The position numbers and the translations under genes are program-made. 37,974 bases of DNA, from assembly GCA_902795525.1 (NCBI GenBank), contig CADBLN010000184.1, positions 1 to 37,974 on the forward strand, in the 5' to 3' direction. The DNA comes from an uncultured Erysipelotrichaceae bacterium (GTDB lineage Bacteria > Bacillota_I > Bacilli_A > Erysipelotrichales > Erysipelotrichaceae). The number at the start of each line of letters is the position of its first letter. The stretch's first letter is position 1. The notes beneath the pieces are model-generated. The model made no database searches. It was not told the DNA's origin and saw only the letters and a list, made by a program, of their open reading frames with translations. Below, in pieces: positions 6,774 through 16,315 of the stretch.

Positions 6774-7682
6774 ATGGCAAGAATTAAAAAAATCTATAAA
6801 GAAAACTTCACTGTGGTCAGTTCAGAAATGACAAGAGACAAAAGGATGTCTTTTAAGGAGAGAGGATTATTATTAACTCTTCTATCACTTCCAGAAAATT
6901 GGGATTTTTCAGCAGCTGGTCTTGCCGCCTTAGTTGATGGGATTTCAATTGGAACAATCAATTCGTCTTTAAAAAAATTAGAAGAACTTGGCTATCTAAA
7001 AAGGGAAAAAATCAGAGATGAAAAAGGACGTTATATTGATTGTGAATATACCTTTTCTGATTCACCAATGTTTGATGTAAATCTTTCTAATTGTCCATAT
7101 ATCAAAAATCCACATATGGATAATCCATATATGGAAAATTGTACGCAATTAAATATACAAGAATCAAATATACAAGAACTAAATACTAATTTAGAACATC
7201 AACAATTAAAAGAAAAACAAACAGATATAGAGATAGATGAAGAAGAAACTAACCAAATAACTAAACACTTTTTTAATGAAGGTTATGATAAAACGATAAC
7301 TGCCATACTGGGAAAAAATGGATGGGGAGAAGATATGTTAAAGTATGCCATTTTCCTATGTGTTAAGAATAGATCAATAGACTACAAGGCATACATTAAA
7401 TCAATCCTTAAAGATTGGAGTTTTTCAAAAATCAGAAACATAGAGGATTTAGGAGTGAATCCATTAGGAAATAAACAAGAACAAGACGAACTACTAAAAT
7501 CTTACAAACAAGCTTTAGACCTTGAAAATGAAGGGAAGTTAGACGTTTTTAGAAGTGTTGATTATTCCACCACCTTACAACAGCTCGTAAAAATCATGCC
7601 GTATAAAGACTTAAAGAAAATGTTAATTGATGGTGCAAAAGTAAACAACATTAACTTAAAACTCGATTTCTTTCTAAACTAA
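6774..7682 (+). CDS. Plasmid replication protein with winged-helix and DnaD-like domains
   Basis: About 302 residues. ATG 6774 is chosen because AAGGGAG lies eight bases upstream; a TTG six bases earlier is less likely. Residues 1-95 form a winged-helix domain of the type found in phage and plasmid replisome organisers (RGLLLTLLSLPENWDF, then a recognition helix and GYLKREKIRDEKGR). The middle, 105-150, is Asn/Gln-rich and encoded by short DNA repeats. Residues about 190-240 (YAIFLCVKNRS, YIKSILKDWSF) match the DnaD/DnaB_2 C-terminal domain. It probably opens the origin and recruits the host helicase loader. Its position beside par and behind a countertranscript attenuator supports an initiator role; a primosome accessory is the alternative. 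Confidence 0.7.
   Translation: MARIKKIYKENFTVVSSEMTRDKRMSFKERGLLLTLLSLPENWDFSAAGLAALVDGISIGTINSSLKKLEELGYLKREKIRDEKGRYIDCEYTFSDSPMFDVNLSNCPYIKNPHMDNPYMENCTQLNIQESNIQELNTNLEHQQLKEKQTDIEIDEEETNQITKHFFNEGYDKTITAILGKNGWGEDMLKYAIFLCVKNRSIDYKAYIKSILKDWSFSKIRNIEDLGVNPLGNKQEQDELLKSYKQALDLENEGKLDVFRSVDYSTTLQQLVKIMPYKDLKKMLIDGAKVNNINLKLDFFLN
7094..7189 (+). repeat. 15-bp periodic direct repeats inside the rep gene (iteron / origin candidate)
   Basis: Three copies of TCCAnATATnnA begin at 7094, 7109 and 7124, exactly 15 bp apart. The second and third are near-palindromic (TCCATATATGGA). A second set, AAATATACAAGAA at 7151 and 7166 and a partial copy at 7181, has the same 15-bp period. They encode five-residue repeats (NPHMD/NPYME, SNIQE/LNIQE). 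Some plasmid initiators bind repeats within their own gene, so this AT-rich tract is a plausible origin. Confidence 0.45.
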
Positions 7683-7718
7683 AAATATATGTTTGGGATA
7701 AGTGATTAATGAAAAAAG

Positions 7719-7747
7719 TTGATTATATGTTTTATGTCAAGTAAAAT
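7719..7747 (+). promoter_or_regulatory. Promoter of the first conjugation operon
   Basis: TTGATT (7719-7724), 17-base spacer, TAAAAT (7742-7747). The leader that follows has an inverted repeat GTAAATTAAC (7754-7763)/GTTAATTTTAC (7791-7801) and two copies of ACTTACAA. No T-rich terminator tail is present here. Confidence 0.6.
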
Positions 7748-7826
7748 GAAATTGTAAATTAACCAACTAACAAAAAACTTACAAAAACATGTTAATTTTA
7801 CACTTACAACAAAAAAGGATTTGAAT

Positions 7827-8345
7827 ATGAAAAGAACTTACAAATTGTTAGTTGTTATGTTTCTGACACTTTTAATAGCTGGATGTAATAGAAAAGATCC
7901 AATAGAAGTAGAGTATATAACAACAATCGAAACAGATATGTCTGCCTACACATCTCTTAATGAAACACAAAAGAGTGTTTTCAAAGAGATTAATTTAGAG
8001 TCTCTGGAAGACATTTTAGAAAACAAAAAAACCGCAATAATTTATTTTGGATACCCAGGCTGCGATAATTGTCAAAACGCAGTCCTTTTGCTTTCTGATT
8101 TAGCCTTACAAAATCAATTAACAATATATTACCTAGATGCTCAAAAAATGGTTACTACATCAGATGAGACAGTCATTAAGGGTATTAATTTGTTATCTCC
8201 TGTTTTGGAAGAAAGAGAAGATATGGAAGGAAAAGCAATATTATGTCCAGAAGTAATTAAAATCATAGAAGGAAATTATGTTGATTATGCAATAGGATTG
8301 GATGGAATAGAAAGATATGAGGAACTGTTAAATGTATCAAAATAG
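7827..8345 (+). CDS. Thioredoxin-fold lipoprotein
   Basis: A 172-residue exported protein. The signal peptide ends in a lipobox (LLIAGC), so it is anchored to the outer face of the membrane. The mature part has YFGYPGCDNCQNA, a CxxC motif after a beta strand, as in thioredoxin-like oxidoreductases, followed by a helix and YYLDAQ. It would reduce, form or isomerise disulphides in surface parts of the transfer machinery, several of which carry Cys pairs. ATG 7827 follows GGA by seven bases; a TTG at 7821 is less likely. It is the first gene of the operon and overlaps the coupling-protein gene by 14 bp. Some T4SS loci of other plasmids also encode thioredoxin-like helpers. Confidence 0.75.
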   Translation: MKRTYKLLVVMFLTLLIAGCNRKDPIEVEYITTIETDMSAYTSLNETQKSVFKEINLESLEDILENKKTAIIYFGYPGCDNCQNAVLLLSDLALQNQLTIYYLDAQKMVTTSDETVIKGINLLSPVLEEREDMEGKAILCPEVIKIIEGNYVDYAIGLDGIERYEELLNVSK

Positions 8346-10572
8346 TAGCTTATTAGACAAATTTAAAGAGGTAGGTAGAGAAAAGAAAATACTGTACATT
8401 GGAATAGCGATTATATCTTTAATTTTGTTGTTTCTGTTCTGTGCTTGGCTAACAGGGACTTTCTATTATTTGGCTGATAATTCACACAGCAGAATATATC
8501 ATGGCCTACATAGTGCATTAAAGTTTACATTAATTGTTTATATTGTATTGTTAGCGTTTGTTTTCTTCACAATGATAAAAACATCCGCACTTAACTTTGC
8601 GATTAAAACAGACACAAGGGGAGTTGCTTTTATGAAAAATGGTGTAAAAGGAACAGCTCACTTTGCTAATAAAGATGAAATAGAAGAATACTTTAGGATA
8701 AGTGCAGATGAAGATACGGATGAAATAATCTATGGACAACTTACTGAAAACGGAGAAGAAGTTGTAAGTTATAAAGAGAGGATTGGAAAGGCTCCAGGAA
8801 CAAGACACGTTTTGTTAATGGCAAACTCTGGTTCAGGTAAATCGTTTACCTTCACAATTCCAAACGTTCTCCAAGCAATTAAAAGAAAACATTCAGCTAT
8901 CATATCAGATCCAAGCGGCGAAATTTATTCAGCTACAGGATCATACGCAAGAGATTTTGCAGATGACGTAAAAGTGTTAAATTTGGCAAATGTAAAATAC
9001 TCAGATTTTTGGAACATAGTAGAAGAGGTTATTGATCCAGAAACCGAAAGAGTAGATTCAACAAGACTTGATATGTGGGGAAAGACATTCATGATGAATT
9101 CACCAGACAGTGATAAAAAAGACTACTATTATGTATCTGCACAAAACTTAATTGAAAGTGCAATAGCCTATGCTTCGTATTTAAAAGAAAGCTTTATCAT
9201 AAGAAATTACATATTACTTTATCAAAAAATAACAAGAACAGAGAATTCAAGGTACGTACACATACTTAAAAACAAAATGGTGAGTTTCCGTTTTTGTGAA
9301 CAAACAATAATAAAAGCAGCAAAAGATGTAGGGGAAGATTTAGAAGAAGTTAAGTTCATAATAAACGAGATTAAAAATAATGCTCCTAGATTTAGCATCA
9401 ACGAAGTATATAATATCATTTATCACTTTAATGATTATGCAGAAAAGATAAGCCAAGTTCCTGAATATCATCCAGCAAGTAGAGCTTATCAAAGATTTAT
9501 AACACAAGAAAAAGAAACAACTAGATCGAGTGCAATACAAGGAGCACAAGCAAGATTTAAGATATTTGATAACGATAATTTAAGAGAAGCATTAAGCTAT
9601 GATGGGATCGATTTAAAAACCATCAATCAAAAACAGACAATAGTTTATGTTATCGTTCCAGATAGTGATAATACATTAACTCCTATTGCTTCGTTGTTCT
9701 TCTCGTTCTTCTTTAAAGATACACAAGTTTTATTTGATGAAAATAACAATAAATCAAAAGAAGATGAGAAAAATCCATGTATTCCAGTTATGGCAATGTT
9801 AGACGAGTTTGCGTCATTAGGCGTTATAACTGGAGATAAAAACCTATTCGGTACAATAATGTCAGACGCTCGTAAAAGGGATGTATATATTTGCATCATA
9901 ATTCAAACTTATTCGCAGCTTGAAGGTAATTATGGAGAATTTGTTAGAGATTCCATTCAAAGTAACTGTACAACAAAAATATTGATGGGTGCAGGTGATA
10001 TAGCAACAATGAGGTATTGGTCTCAACTTGTAGGTGTCGCAACAGCTATGGATGAAAAACACGGTGAAACCCAAGGACTACTTGGAAGTAAACTTAACGG
10101 TAATAGTATGACTGTTGGATCTACTCAACGTGATTTGATGACAATAGATGAAGTCGGAAAAATCATTGACGAGGTACACGTGAATAGACAGGGATGTTCT
10201 GTATTTAAACTTAAACCATATCCATGGATTCAACACCCAGCTAAGAGAAATGGATTATGTCCGAAAGCTTCTTACTTCGATATGCCAACAATAGAAGATA
10301 GACTATTGAATTTGCAAGAAAGTTATCAAAAAGATCCAGATGTTTACATCAATAAACTAATAACTGACTTCAAACTTACTCACGTTTACGTTCAACCGTT
10401 CGTGATGGACCCAGGAACGAATTTAGAGGAAGTTGAAGAACAACAAAAAAAGGAAGTAAAAGAAGAAATAACAAATTTAGAAACTAATAAAAAGAAGAGA
10501 GGAAGAAAGAAAAAGAAACCATCTGATATTGACGCAATAATCAATGATGATGATTCACAATTCTTCCTTTAG
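8332..10572 (+). CDS. virD4: VirD4/TraG-type coupling protein (T4CP)
   Basis: A 746-residue hexameric ATPase of the T4SS that brings the relaxase-DNA complex to the channel. Two transmembrane helices lie at about 20-42 and 62-82. Walker A is ANSGSGKS (about 164-171) and Walker B is MLDEFASLG (about 488-496). The sequence ALSYDGIDLKTINQKQTIVYVIVPDSD and the stretch SNCTTKILMGAGD are typical of TraG/VirD4 proteins. The C-terminus is highly basic (TNKKKRGRKKKK), which could touch DNA. The frame starts inside the end of the lipoprotein gene, so translation is coupled. No motif is missing; this is the best-conserved gene of the locus. Confidence 0.95.
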   Translation: MYQNSSLLDKFKEVGREKKILYIGIAIISLILLFLFCAWLTGTFYYLADNSHSRIYHGLHSALKFTLIVYIVLLAFVFFTMIKTSALNFAIKTDTRGVAFMKNGVKGTAHFANKDEIEEYFRISADEDTDEIIYGQLTENGEEVVSYKERIGKAPGTRHVLLMANSGSGKSFTFTIPNVLQAIKRKHSAIISDPSGEIYSATGSYARDFADDVKVLNLANVKYSDFWNIVEEVIDPETERVDSTRLDMWGKTFMMNSPDSDKKDYYYVSAQNLIESAIAYASYLKESFIIRNYILLYQKITRTENSRYVHILKNKMVSFRFCEQTIIKAAKDVGEDLEEVKFIINEIKNNAPRFSINEVYNIIYHFNDYAEKISQVPEYHPASRAYQRFITQEKETTRSSAIQGAQARFKIFDNDNLREALSYDGIDLKTINQKQTIVYVIVPDSDNTLTPIASLFFSFFFKDTQVLFDENNNKSKEDEKNPCIPVMAMLDEFASLGVITGDKNLFGTIMSDARKRDVYICIIIQTYSQLEGNYGEFVRDSIQSNCTTKILMGAGDIATMRYWSQLVGVATAMDEKHGETQGLLGSKLNGNSMTVGSTQRDLMTIDEVGKIIDEVHVNRQGCSVFKLKPYPWIQHPAKRNGLCPKASYFDMPTIEDRLLNLQESYQKDPDVYINKLITDFKLTHVYVQPFVMDPGTNLEEVEEQQKKEVKEEITNLETNKKKRGRKKKKPSDIDAIINDDDSQFFL

Positions 10573-10586
10573 AAAGGAATTAAATT

Positions 10587-11681
10587 ATGGCAAAGACACA
10601 AAGACTTTTAGAGAAACAAAAAGACAATAATGAAGAAGTTGTCGAGAATCATACAAAAGTCGCTGAAACGGGCTCAAAAGAGCCTCTAATCAAACATTCA
10701 ACAGTTGGTATTGTTGCAAGTAAAGATACAATCAATTTAGATATGTTTGGTGGAGCTTCAGACGACATATACGTTGACCTTAATGTAGATAATGATGAAA
10801 CTGAATTACAATACAACACATTAACCGAACACATGAATAAAGCAAATATTTTGTATGGTGTTGTATCTGGTGTAGATGTTGACACAACAAATCAATATGC
10901 AATTGTTACATTGATTTGGAACAACACAAGAGTTTTGATTCACGAAAATCAATATTTTGAAAAAACATTCAACTTTGGAGACGGCTTTGCCACAATGTCA
11001 TTCCAAGAAAAATTGGATAAGAAAATCCGTTCAGCAAGATATAACATTGGTTCGAGATGTCCTTTCATTATCAGCGAAGTAAGTAAGATGCCGATTAATG
11101 AAGGATATTTTGAAGGTGATTATGAAGTTGTAGCTGTTGCTTCCAGAGTGAAAGCATTGGCAAAAATAAGAGATAAGTATTTTGTTCATAAAAACACAAA
11201 TAATCCAGTCAATGTTCCAGTTAATGCAAGAGCAAAAGCAAATGTAATTTATGTTTGCGAAAGCTATGTTACTGTTGAGTGTTTAGGAGTAGAAACAAGG
11301 ATTGACGCTTATAATCTGAACGAAAATTATGTTGCTAACTGCGGAGACTTTGTTAGTGTTGGTGATGTCATATTAGTACGAATTAAAAAGGAACCTCGCA
11401 TTAATGGTGAAGATGTTTATTTATCCGTTTCAGGAAGATTAAACAACGGTTCTAAATCAATCAACGCTTTAAGAGTTGGAGGATCATATTTAGGAGAAGT
11501 TGAATCATTTAACAAGGGCAAAAGACTATACACAATCAGACTGAAAACAGGTGTTGTTGTTTCAGTATTAGAAAAAGCTGTTCAAGGACACATTGAACTT
11601 AATCCTGGTGATAGAGCAGCAGTATTGATTACTGATGTTAAGCCAGAAGGATATGCAGTAGGAATGGCAATGAAAATTTAA
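10587..11681 (+). CDS. S1/OB-fold-like protein in the T4SS operon
   Basis: A 364-residue soluble protein. The N-terminal 90 residues are polar and low in complexity. Two stretches look like S1-type OB folds: about 210-285 (ARAKANVIYVCESYVTVECLGVETRIDA, then VGDVILVRI) and 300-364 (GGSYLGEVESFNKGK, TIRLKTGVVVSVLE, NPGDRAAVLITDV). S1 domains bind RNA or single-stranded DNA. Its fixed place between the coupling protein and the PrgI-like gene suggests a cytoplasmic factor of transfer, perhaps binding the transferred strand or guiding substrate to the T4CP. That role is inferred; I do not know a named family. It has a good ribosome site (AAAGGAATTAAATT before ATG). Confidence 0.6.
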   Translation: MAKTQRLLEKQKDNNEEVVENHTKVAETGSKEPLIKHSTVGIVASKDTINLDMFGGASDDIYVDLNVDNDETELQYNTLTEHMNKANILYGVVSGVDVDTTNQYAIVTLIWNNTRVLIHENQYFEKTFNFGDGFATMSFQEKLDKKIRSARYNIGSRCPFIISEVSKMPINEGYFEGDYEVVAVASRVKALAKIRDKYFVHKNTNNPVNVPVNARAKANVIYVCESYVTVECLGVETRIDAYNLNENYVANCGDFVSVGDVILVRIKKEPRINGEDVYLSVSGRLNNGSKSINALRVGGSYLGEVESFNKGKRLYTIRLKTGVVVSVLEKAVQGHIELNPGDRAAVLITDVKPEGYAVGMAMKI

Positions 11682-11691
11682 GAGGTGGATT

Positions 11692-12279
11692 ATGGATAGA
11701 GAAGAATACCTAGACACCTTTGACGTGCCACAAAACACTGAATACGATTTAAACATATTGAATTATACATTTACATACCGTTCCTTAATCGAGGGAGGGG
11801 TTTTAGCATTGCTTTCTGGAGCAATCATGTTAGCAATATTAACAATAGTAAAGTTGAAACTTACTTATAGTTTTGCTCTAGTGGTGTTTGTAGCTTTATT
11901 AGGCTTCGCTTTAGGGGTAATTGGTATAAATGGCGACAGTATATCAAATTATCTCTTAAACGCTCTTAAATTCGCTCGTAGAAGGCGTGTAGCTTATTAC
12001 AATCCAAGAGTGAAGAAAGAAATCAAGTTCTTTGCAGATACCAAAGAAGACGATTATGTTGTTCCAAGAGAAAGACTTGAAGCATTATACCGTTCTTTCA
12101 TTTCAAAGAAAGATGTAGAAGAAGCACAGATTAATTTAACTAACGAAGATTTTGATTCTTCATTAATGTATTTTGAAGATGATATTGATGCAGTAGGCAA
12201 ACCTGAAGAAATGTTAAGCAAAAAAGAAAGAAAGAAAATAGAAAAACAAAGAAGGGTAGGGTTAGAACATGAGCAATAA
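11692..12279 (+). CDS. prgI: PrgI/VirB3-like membrane protein
   Basis: A 195-residue inner-membrane protein. FDVPQNTEYDLNIL near the N-terminus resembles the start of PrgI-family proteins, followed by two hydrophobic helices at about 35-55 and 62-80 and then a basic cytoplasmic part (ALKFARRRRVAYYNPRVKKE). The long acidic then Lys-rich tail (after residue 145) extends beyond the usual family length. VirB3/PrgI partners the VirB4 ATPase at the base of the channel, and here the virB4 gene starts inside its 3' end (11-bp overlap), which is the expected pairing. Confidence 0.8.
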   Translation: MDREEYLDTFDVPQNTEYDLNILNYTFTYRSLIEGGVLALLSGAIMLAILTIVKLKLTYSFALVVFVALLGFALGVIGINGDSISNYLLNALKFARRRRVAYYNPRVKKEIKFFADTKEDDYVVPRERLEALYRSFISKKDVEEAQINLTNEDFDSSLMYFEDDIDAVGKPEEMLSKKERKKIEKQRRVGLEHEQ

Positions 12280-14899
12280 AAATAAACCTGCCAAAAGACA
12301 AATAGTTCAATCAACGCAAACACAATTGCCAATTAAAGATATTACAAATGACGTAATCATCACTCAAGATAATAGAATGGTTAAGTTGGTTGAAATTAAA
12401 CCTATAGCTTTCCAAACAATGAAAGCACAACAACAGAACTATATAAGACAGATGTTTGAAAATTTGTTGAAGATTGCACCAAACGAATTTCAAATAAAAA
12501 GTGTATCTGTTCCTTCTAACTTGTCTGGTCAGATTTCTCAAGTGAACTTCAATATTTCACAAGAGAAGAATGACGAGTGTAAAAAGTTAGGTGAGGAATA
12601 CAAAAACAAATTAATCGAAACACAAGAAAACACAGTTGAAAGAAAATTCTATATTGCATTTTCAAATCCAGAACTAGATAGCAAGCTTAGAGGCAAAGAA
12701 CAAGACATTACCAAAGCTATCTACAGATTAAATCAAATAGGAGCTTCCATTGCAGGTAGGATTGGGGAATGTGGTAATGATGGTTATTCTCTAAACAATA
12801 GTGAAATAGCTGAAACATTGTATATGTTGTTAAATAGAAACACATCACAGCAACTGCCATTTGCAAAAAGATACGAACAAGTATTTAGAAAATATGTTCA
12901 TGAACTACAAACAGATGATGTGTATATTTCACCAAATGAATACCTAGCTCCAAAGAAGATACAGTTTACAGATAAGAAGTTCGTGGTATGTGATGACCGA
13001 TATTATTCATTCTTATATATGCCATCAACAGGTTATCCAGACATAGTATATACAGGATGGCTAGACATCTTCGTAAATTCAATGGAAGGTGTAGATGTTG
13101 ATATTTATGTCCGTAAAAAAGACAAGAATCGTTATAGCACATCTTTGAAAAGGACAATGGGCCACACCTCTAGCGATATGGGTGATTATTACAACGGGAC
13201 CTCAGATTCTTATTACAATTCATCCAATAAGTATTCTGCAGCTTCACTGATGTTGCACAAAATTAGAAGCGGTTATGAAATCTATGATGTATCAATAATG
13301 ATAACTATAAGCTCTAATTCAATAGCTGACACACAAAGAAAAATGGAATTACTAATTGAAGAAGCCAAATCAAGAGACATCAAGTTAACGGAACTTGTGT
13401 ATCAAGAAGAACAAGCCTTCATTAGTTCACTTCCATTAAATAAACTTGATTCATCTATTGAAAAAAAAGCTAAAAGGAATATGCCACAGGATACAGTATC
13501 AACCTTGTATCCATTCACAGCTTTCCAATTAGTTCATGATAGAGGACTATACATTGCAGATAGCTTATTAAGTAATTCTCCAATCATTCCAGATTTCTGG
13601 AACACTCAATTTGTATCCAACCCACATATCTTCATGTGCGGTATGGCTGGAGCTGGTAAAACTTCTGCTATGGAATTGTTATCAATTCACGCAAGAGTAA
13701 TGAATATACCAGTGTTCATAATTGCACCAGAAAAACAAGACGACTATAAGAGGTTATGCTTGGCACTAGGTGGCCAATACATATCAATAGGTCAAGGATC
13801 TCCGAATAGAATTAACATAATGGAAATCTTCGAAAATGATGCCAACGTCGATAGAAGCAAGGATGAACTTTACCAGGAATTAAATCAAAAGGAATCACAC
13901 TTGCAACAACGTATCGGTGTAGTAATTGAATTCATAAACACTTATTATTACTCGCTTACTCAACAAAGTATGACTCCAACAGAAAACTCACTACTGAACG
14001 ATGCACTCATAGTAGTATATGCTTCAAAGGGTATTACAACAGATAATGAGTCATTATGGAACGAAGAACATACAGCTTATAAGGAAATGCCTATATTATC
14101 GGACCTTGTTCCTGTGTTAGAACAAATGGGCCAACCAGCAGAAAGCTTATATCGTTCACTAAAATATCTAACTACTGGTGTCGGATCGTTCTTTAACGGT
14201 CAAACAAATGTTGATGTTAAAAACAAGTTCTTTGTTATAGGTATGGAAAACAATACCAAAGAAACAAAAGCTTTAGCTGCCTATGTCGCAGAAGACTTCT
14301 GTCAGTTAAAGATAAGAGAAGACAGAATTAAAAGGTCCTTGTATGTAATTGATGAAGGATGGTCTATGCTAGATAATCCTGCTATTGCGGAAAAGATTAA
14401 AGAAGACAGTAAGATACTTAGAGGTTATCAATGTATGTTATTGTTTGGAACTCAACAGTTGGCAGATGTCCTATCAACGATACAAGGACAAGCAATAATT
14501 AAAAACTCAGACACAAGAATAATAATGCAACACAAAGACGAAGATGTTAAATATGTATCACAATACATTGACTTAACACCATCAGAGCAAAAAAAGATCA
14601 GAGGGTTCTCTGTTGGTGAAGCATTATTACTTGCAAATGATGTAAGGATACCAATCAAATTTAATCCATCAGACTTCGAAGCTTTATTAACATTTAATGA
14701 TGAAAAGACTTTAGCTAGATATGCCGAATATGTTAAGCAAAAGAAAGCTAAAGAACAGGACAAAAAAGAAATTGAAGATAAAGCTGAAAACGGATTAAGC
14801 ATTAATGATTTATCACAAACATCAAGTTCTTCAGTACAAGCAATAACAAGTGAAGACTATATGAATTATTTACACGATAAGGAAGGAGTTAATTTATGA
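12269..14899 (+). CDS. virB4: VirB4/PrgJ-type T4SS ATPase
   Basis: An 876-residue ATPase that powers assembly and transfer. The N-terminal half holds the CagE/TrbE/VirB-like region; the C-terminal RecA-like half has Walker A GMAGAGKT (about 457-464), Walker B SLYVIDEGWSML (about 691-697) and LLFGTQQLADVL, the usual VirB4 sequence after motif B. Length is in the range of Gram-positive homologues. The Ser/Tyr/Asn-rich loop near 290-320 looks like an insertion. The last bases overlap the next gene (ATGATC at 14896). The call is firm. Confidence 0.93.
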   Translation: MSNKNKPAKRQIVQSTQTQLPIKDITNDVIITQDNRMVKLVEIKPIAFQTMKAQQQNYIRQMFENLLKIAPNEFQIKSVSVPSNLSGQISQVNFNISQEKNDECKKLGEEYKNKLIETQENTVERKFYIAFSNPELDSKLRGKEQDITKAIYRLNQIGASIAGRIGECGNDGYSLNNSEIAETLYMLLNRNTSQQLPFAKRYEQVFRKYVHELQTDDVYISPNEYLAPKKIQFTDKKFVVCDDRYYSFLYMPSTGYPDIVYTGWLDIFVNSMEGVDVDIYVRKKDKNRYSTSLKRTMGHTSSDMGDYYNGTSDSYYNSSNKYSAASLMLHKIRSGYEIYDVSIMITISSNSIADTQRKMELLIEEAKSRDIKLTELVYQEEQAFISSLPLNKLDSSIEKKAKRNMPQDTVSTLYPFTAFQLVHDRGLYIADSLLSNSPIIPDFWNTQFVSNPHIFMCGMAGAGKTSAMELLSIHARVMNIPVFIIAPEKQDDYKRLCLALGGQYISIGQGSPNRINIMEIFENDANVDRSKDELYQELNQKESHLQQRIGVVIEFINTYYYSLTQQSMTPTENSLLNDALIVVYASKGITTDNESLWNEEHTAYKEMPILSDLVPVLEQMGQPAESLYRSLKYLTTGVGSFFNGQTNVDVKNKFFVIGMENNTKETKALAAYVAEDFCQLKIREDRIKRSLYVIDEGWSMLDNPAIAEKIKEDSKILRGYQCMLLFGTQQLADVLSTIQGQAIIKNSDTRIIMQHKDEDVKYVSQYIDLTPSEQKKIRGFSVGEALLLANDVRIPIKFNPSDFEALLTFNDEKTLARYAEYVKQKKAKEQDKKEIEDKAENGLSINDLSQTSSSSVQAITSEDYMNYLHDKEGVNL

Positions 14900-15567
14900 T
14901 CGAATTTAATGAATATGAAAAGTTTCTAAACGAACTAATTTATTACTTCAATCCATGTTATACAGCTCAACTACATAGAGCATTAACGAAACAGTTCGGC
15001 AACTTAGATAGTAGGTCAGCATATGAACTATTAGCTAAATACCAAAATGATGGTCGCATCTTGTTAAGTGAAGATGGATGGGCTATGACAAAAGGAAAAT
15101 ATGTCCAAATCACAAAGGATAGCAAATACGAAAATGTTAATGTTTCCGCAAATCCAAGATTACAAAACATAACAAGACAAGTTAAGGATTATTGTGATTT
15201 AAAACACTTCAGGCTTTTGGATTGTTTGTGGGTATTGATTGATATGTTGCCAGATAGTATGGATTTCGCACTTACAAACAAACCATTTCAGATTTCCTTA
15301 ATAGCTAAAGGACAGTTGTATCAGATTATATCAATACCTGCTAGTGAAGAAGATTTAAGAATTGATATGTTAACTTCTTTGCCTGCAGACTACTACGAAA
15401 ACTTTAGAACAAGTGTAAACAGAATTGTTGTTATGGAAAGAGCGGACCACTATTTCAAACTTCCAAAAAATATTGGAATTAAATTCGTCTGTGTGATAGA
15501 CCATAACAAACCATCGCACATTAGAATTACTAAAACTTTTGATGAAGGATGGAATGATGGCAAGTAA
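14896..15567 (+). CDS. Unknown T4SS-operon protein (223 aa), winged-helix-like N-terminus
   Basis: A soluble protein of 223 residues. The first 75 residues (CYTAQLHRALTKQFGNLDSRSAYELLAKYQNDGRILLSEDGWAMTK) read like a winged helix in which GRILLSEDG is the wing; the rest has alternating strands. Proteins of this build occur downstream of virB4 in conjugative elements of Bacillota (I recall the class DUF5697, not verified). It overlaps virB4 by four bases and the next gene by eleven, so it is produced with the machinery. A regulatory or relaxosome-linked role is possible; nothing is shown directly. Confidence 0.55.
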   Translation: MIEFNEYEKFLNELIYYFNPCYTAQLHRALTKQFGNLDSRSAYELLAKYQNDGRILLSEDGWAMTKGKYVQITKDSKYENVNVSANPRLQNITRQVKDYCDLKHFRLLDCLWVLIDMLPDSMDFALTNKPFQISLIAKGQLYQIISIPASEEDLRIDMLTSLPADYYENFRTSVNRIVVMERADHYFKLPKNIGIKFVCVIDHNKPSHIRITKTFDEGWNDGK

Positions 15568-16315
15568 ATATTTCAACCACATTGAAGAAAGATTGATGTC
15601 AGTCGCTTCACTTCAAAATCAATCACTGGCAATAAATAATTATCTTCATACATACCTACTTGATACCGAAATTAACAAAATGACACATGATGATTTAACG
15701 AACATTTTGTATCATTCAGAGTTAATTTCGGAGATGGTAAGAAAAGCAATTTCAAACTATGAAGGTGATGACCTCTTAATGTTTGTTGATGAAAGAGAAG
15801 GTATAACAATACCACTAGACAAGTGGAAAAAAGAGAACAAAGAATTAATAGAAAAAGAACTCGAAAAAGAAGCTTTCAGAAATCTAAAAGTTGAATGTAA
15901 ATTTGATGGAGAAGTGTTAGAAGTTTTTACTCCATTAACATTCAAAAGAGGTTTCAAAGAGAAAAACTTTTTGTCAAATTATTTGCTATCTCACTTGCTT
16001 GAATCGGCAATTCAAAAGTGGCAACAGGAAAGCAAGATACACATACTCGGAGCAATTCGGATGCCTGCGATCATCATAATGAAGAGGGTAGATACAATGT
16101 TTTCTTTAAACAAAATATGTGATAGCGACAACCTGGAAAATCAGAGAATTATTAACACCATGGCCAGGGCAGTTGGCATATCTGATAATGCAATAAACCT
16201 ATCTCTCTACACTACTTTCTCACTTACAAATAATGCAGAAGAAGTAGGTACAAGATTTTATTTATTTGCTGAAAAAGATATGGAAAAACATCTTGATTTA
16301 TTCAAAACAAACTAA
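15557..16315 (+). CDS. Unknown T4SS-operon protein (252 aa)
   Basis: A soluble, helix-rich protein without signal peptide or membrane span, last in the first conjugation operon. ATG 15557 is chosen because AAGGA lies seven bases upstream; earlier ATGs at 15542 and 15554 are in frame. The region of residues 85-120 (DKWKKENKELIEKELEKEAF) is a likely coiled coil. I recognise no domain. Its overlap with 14896-15567 suggests the pair function together. No clear terminator follows in the 360 bp up to the next gene. Confidence 0.55.
   Translation: MASKYFNHIEERLMSVASLQNQSLAINNYLHTYLLDTEINKMTHDDLTNILYHSELISEMVRKAISNYEGDDLLMFVDEREGITIPLDKWKKENKELIEKELEKEAFRNLKVECKFDGEVLEVFTPLTFKRGFKEKNFLSNYLLSHLLESAIQKWQQESKIHILGAIRMPAIIIMKRVDTMFSLNKICDSDNLENQRIINTMARAVGISDNAINLSLYTTFSLTNNAEEVGTRFYLFAEKDMEKHLDLFKTN

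Noticed and set aside
14452..14802. 116-codon minus-strand frame within virB4
   Set aside because: It is antisense to the conserved Walker B region of virB4, has no ribosome site and gives no family-like protein.
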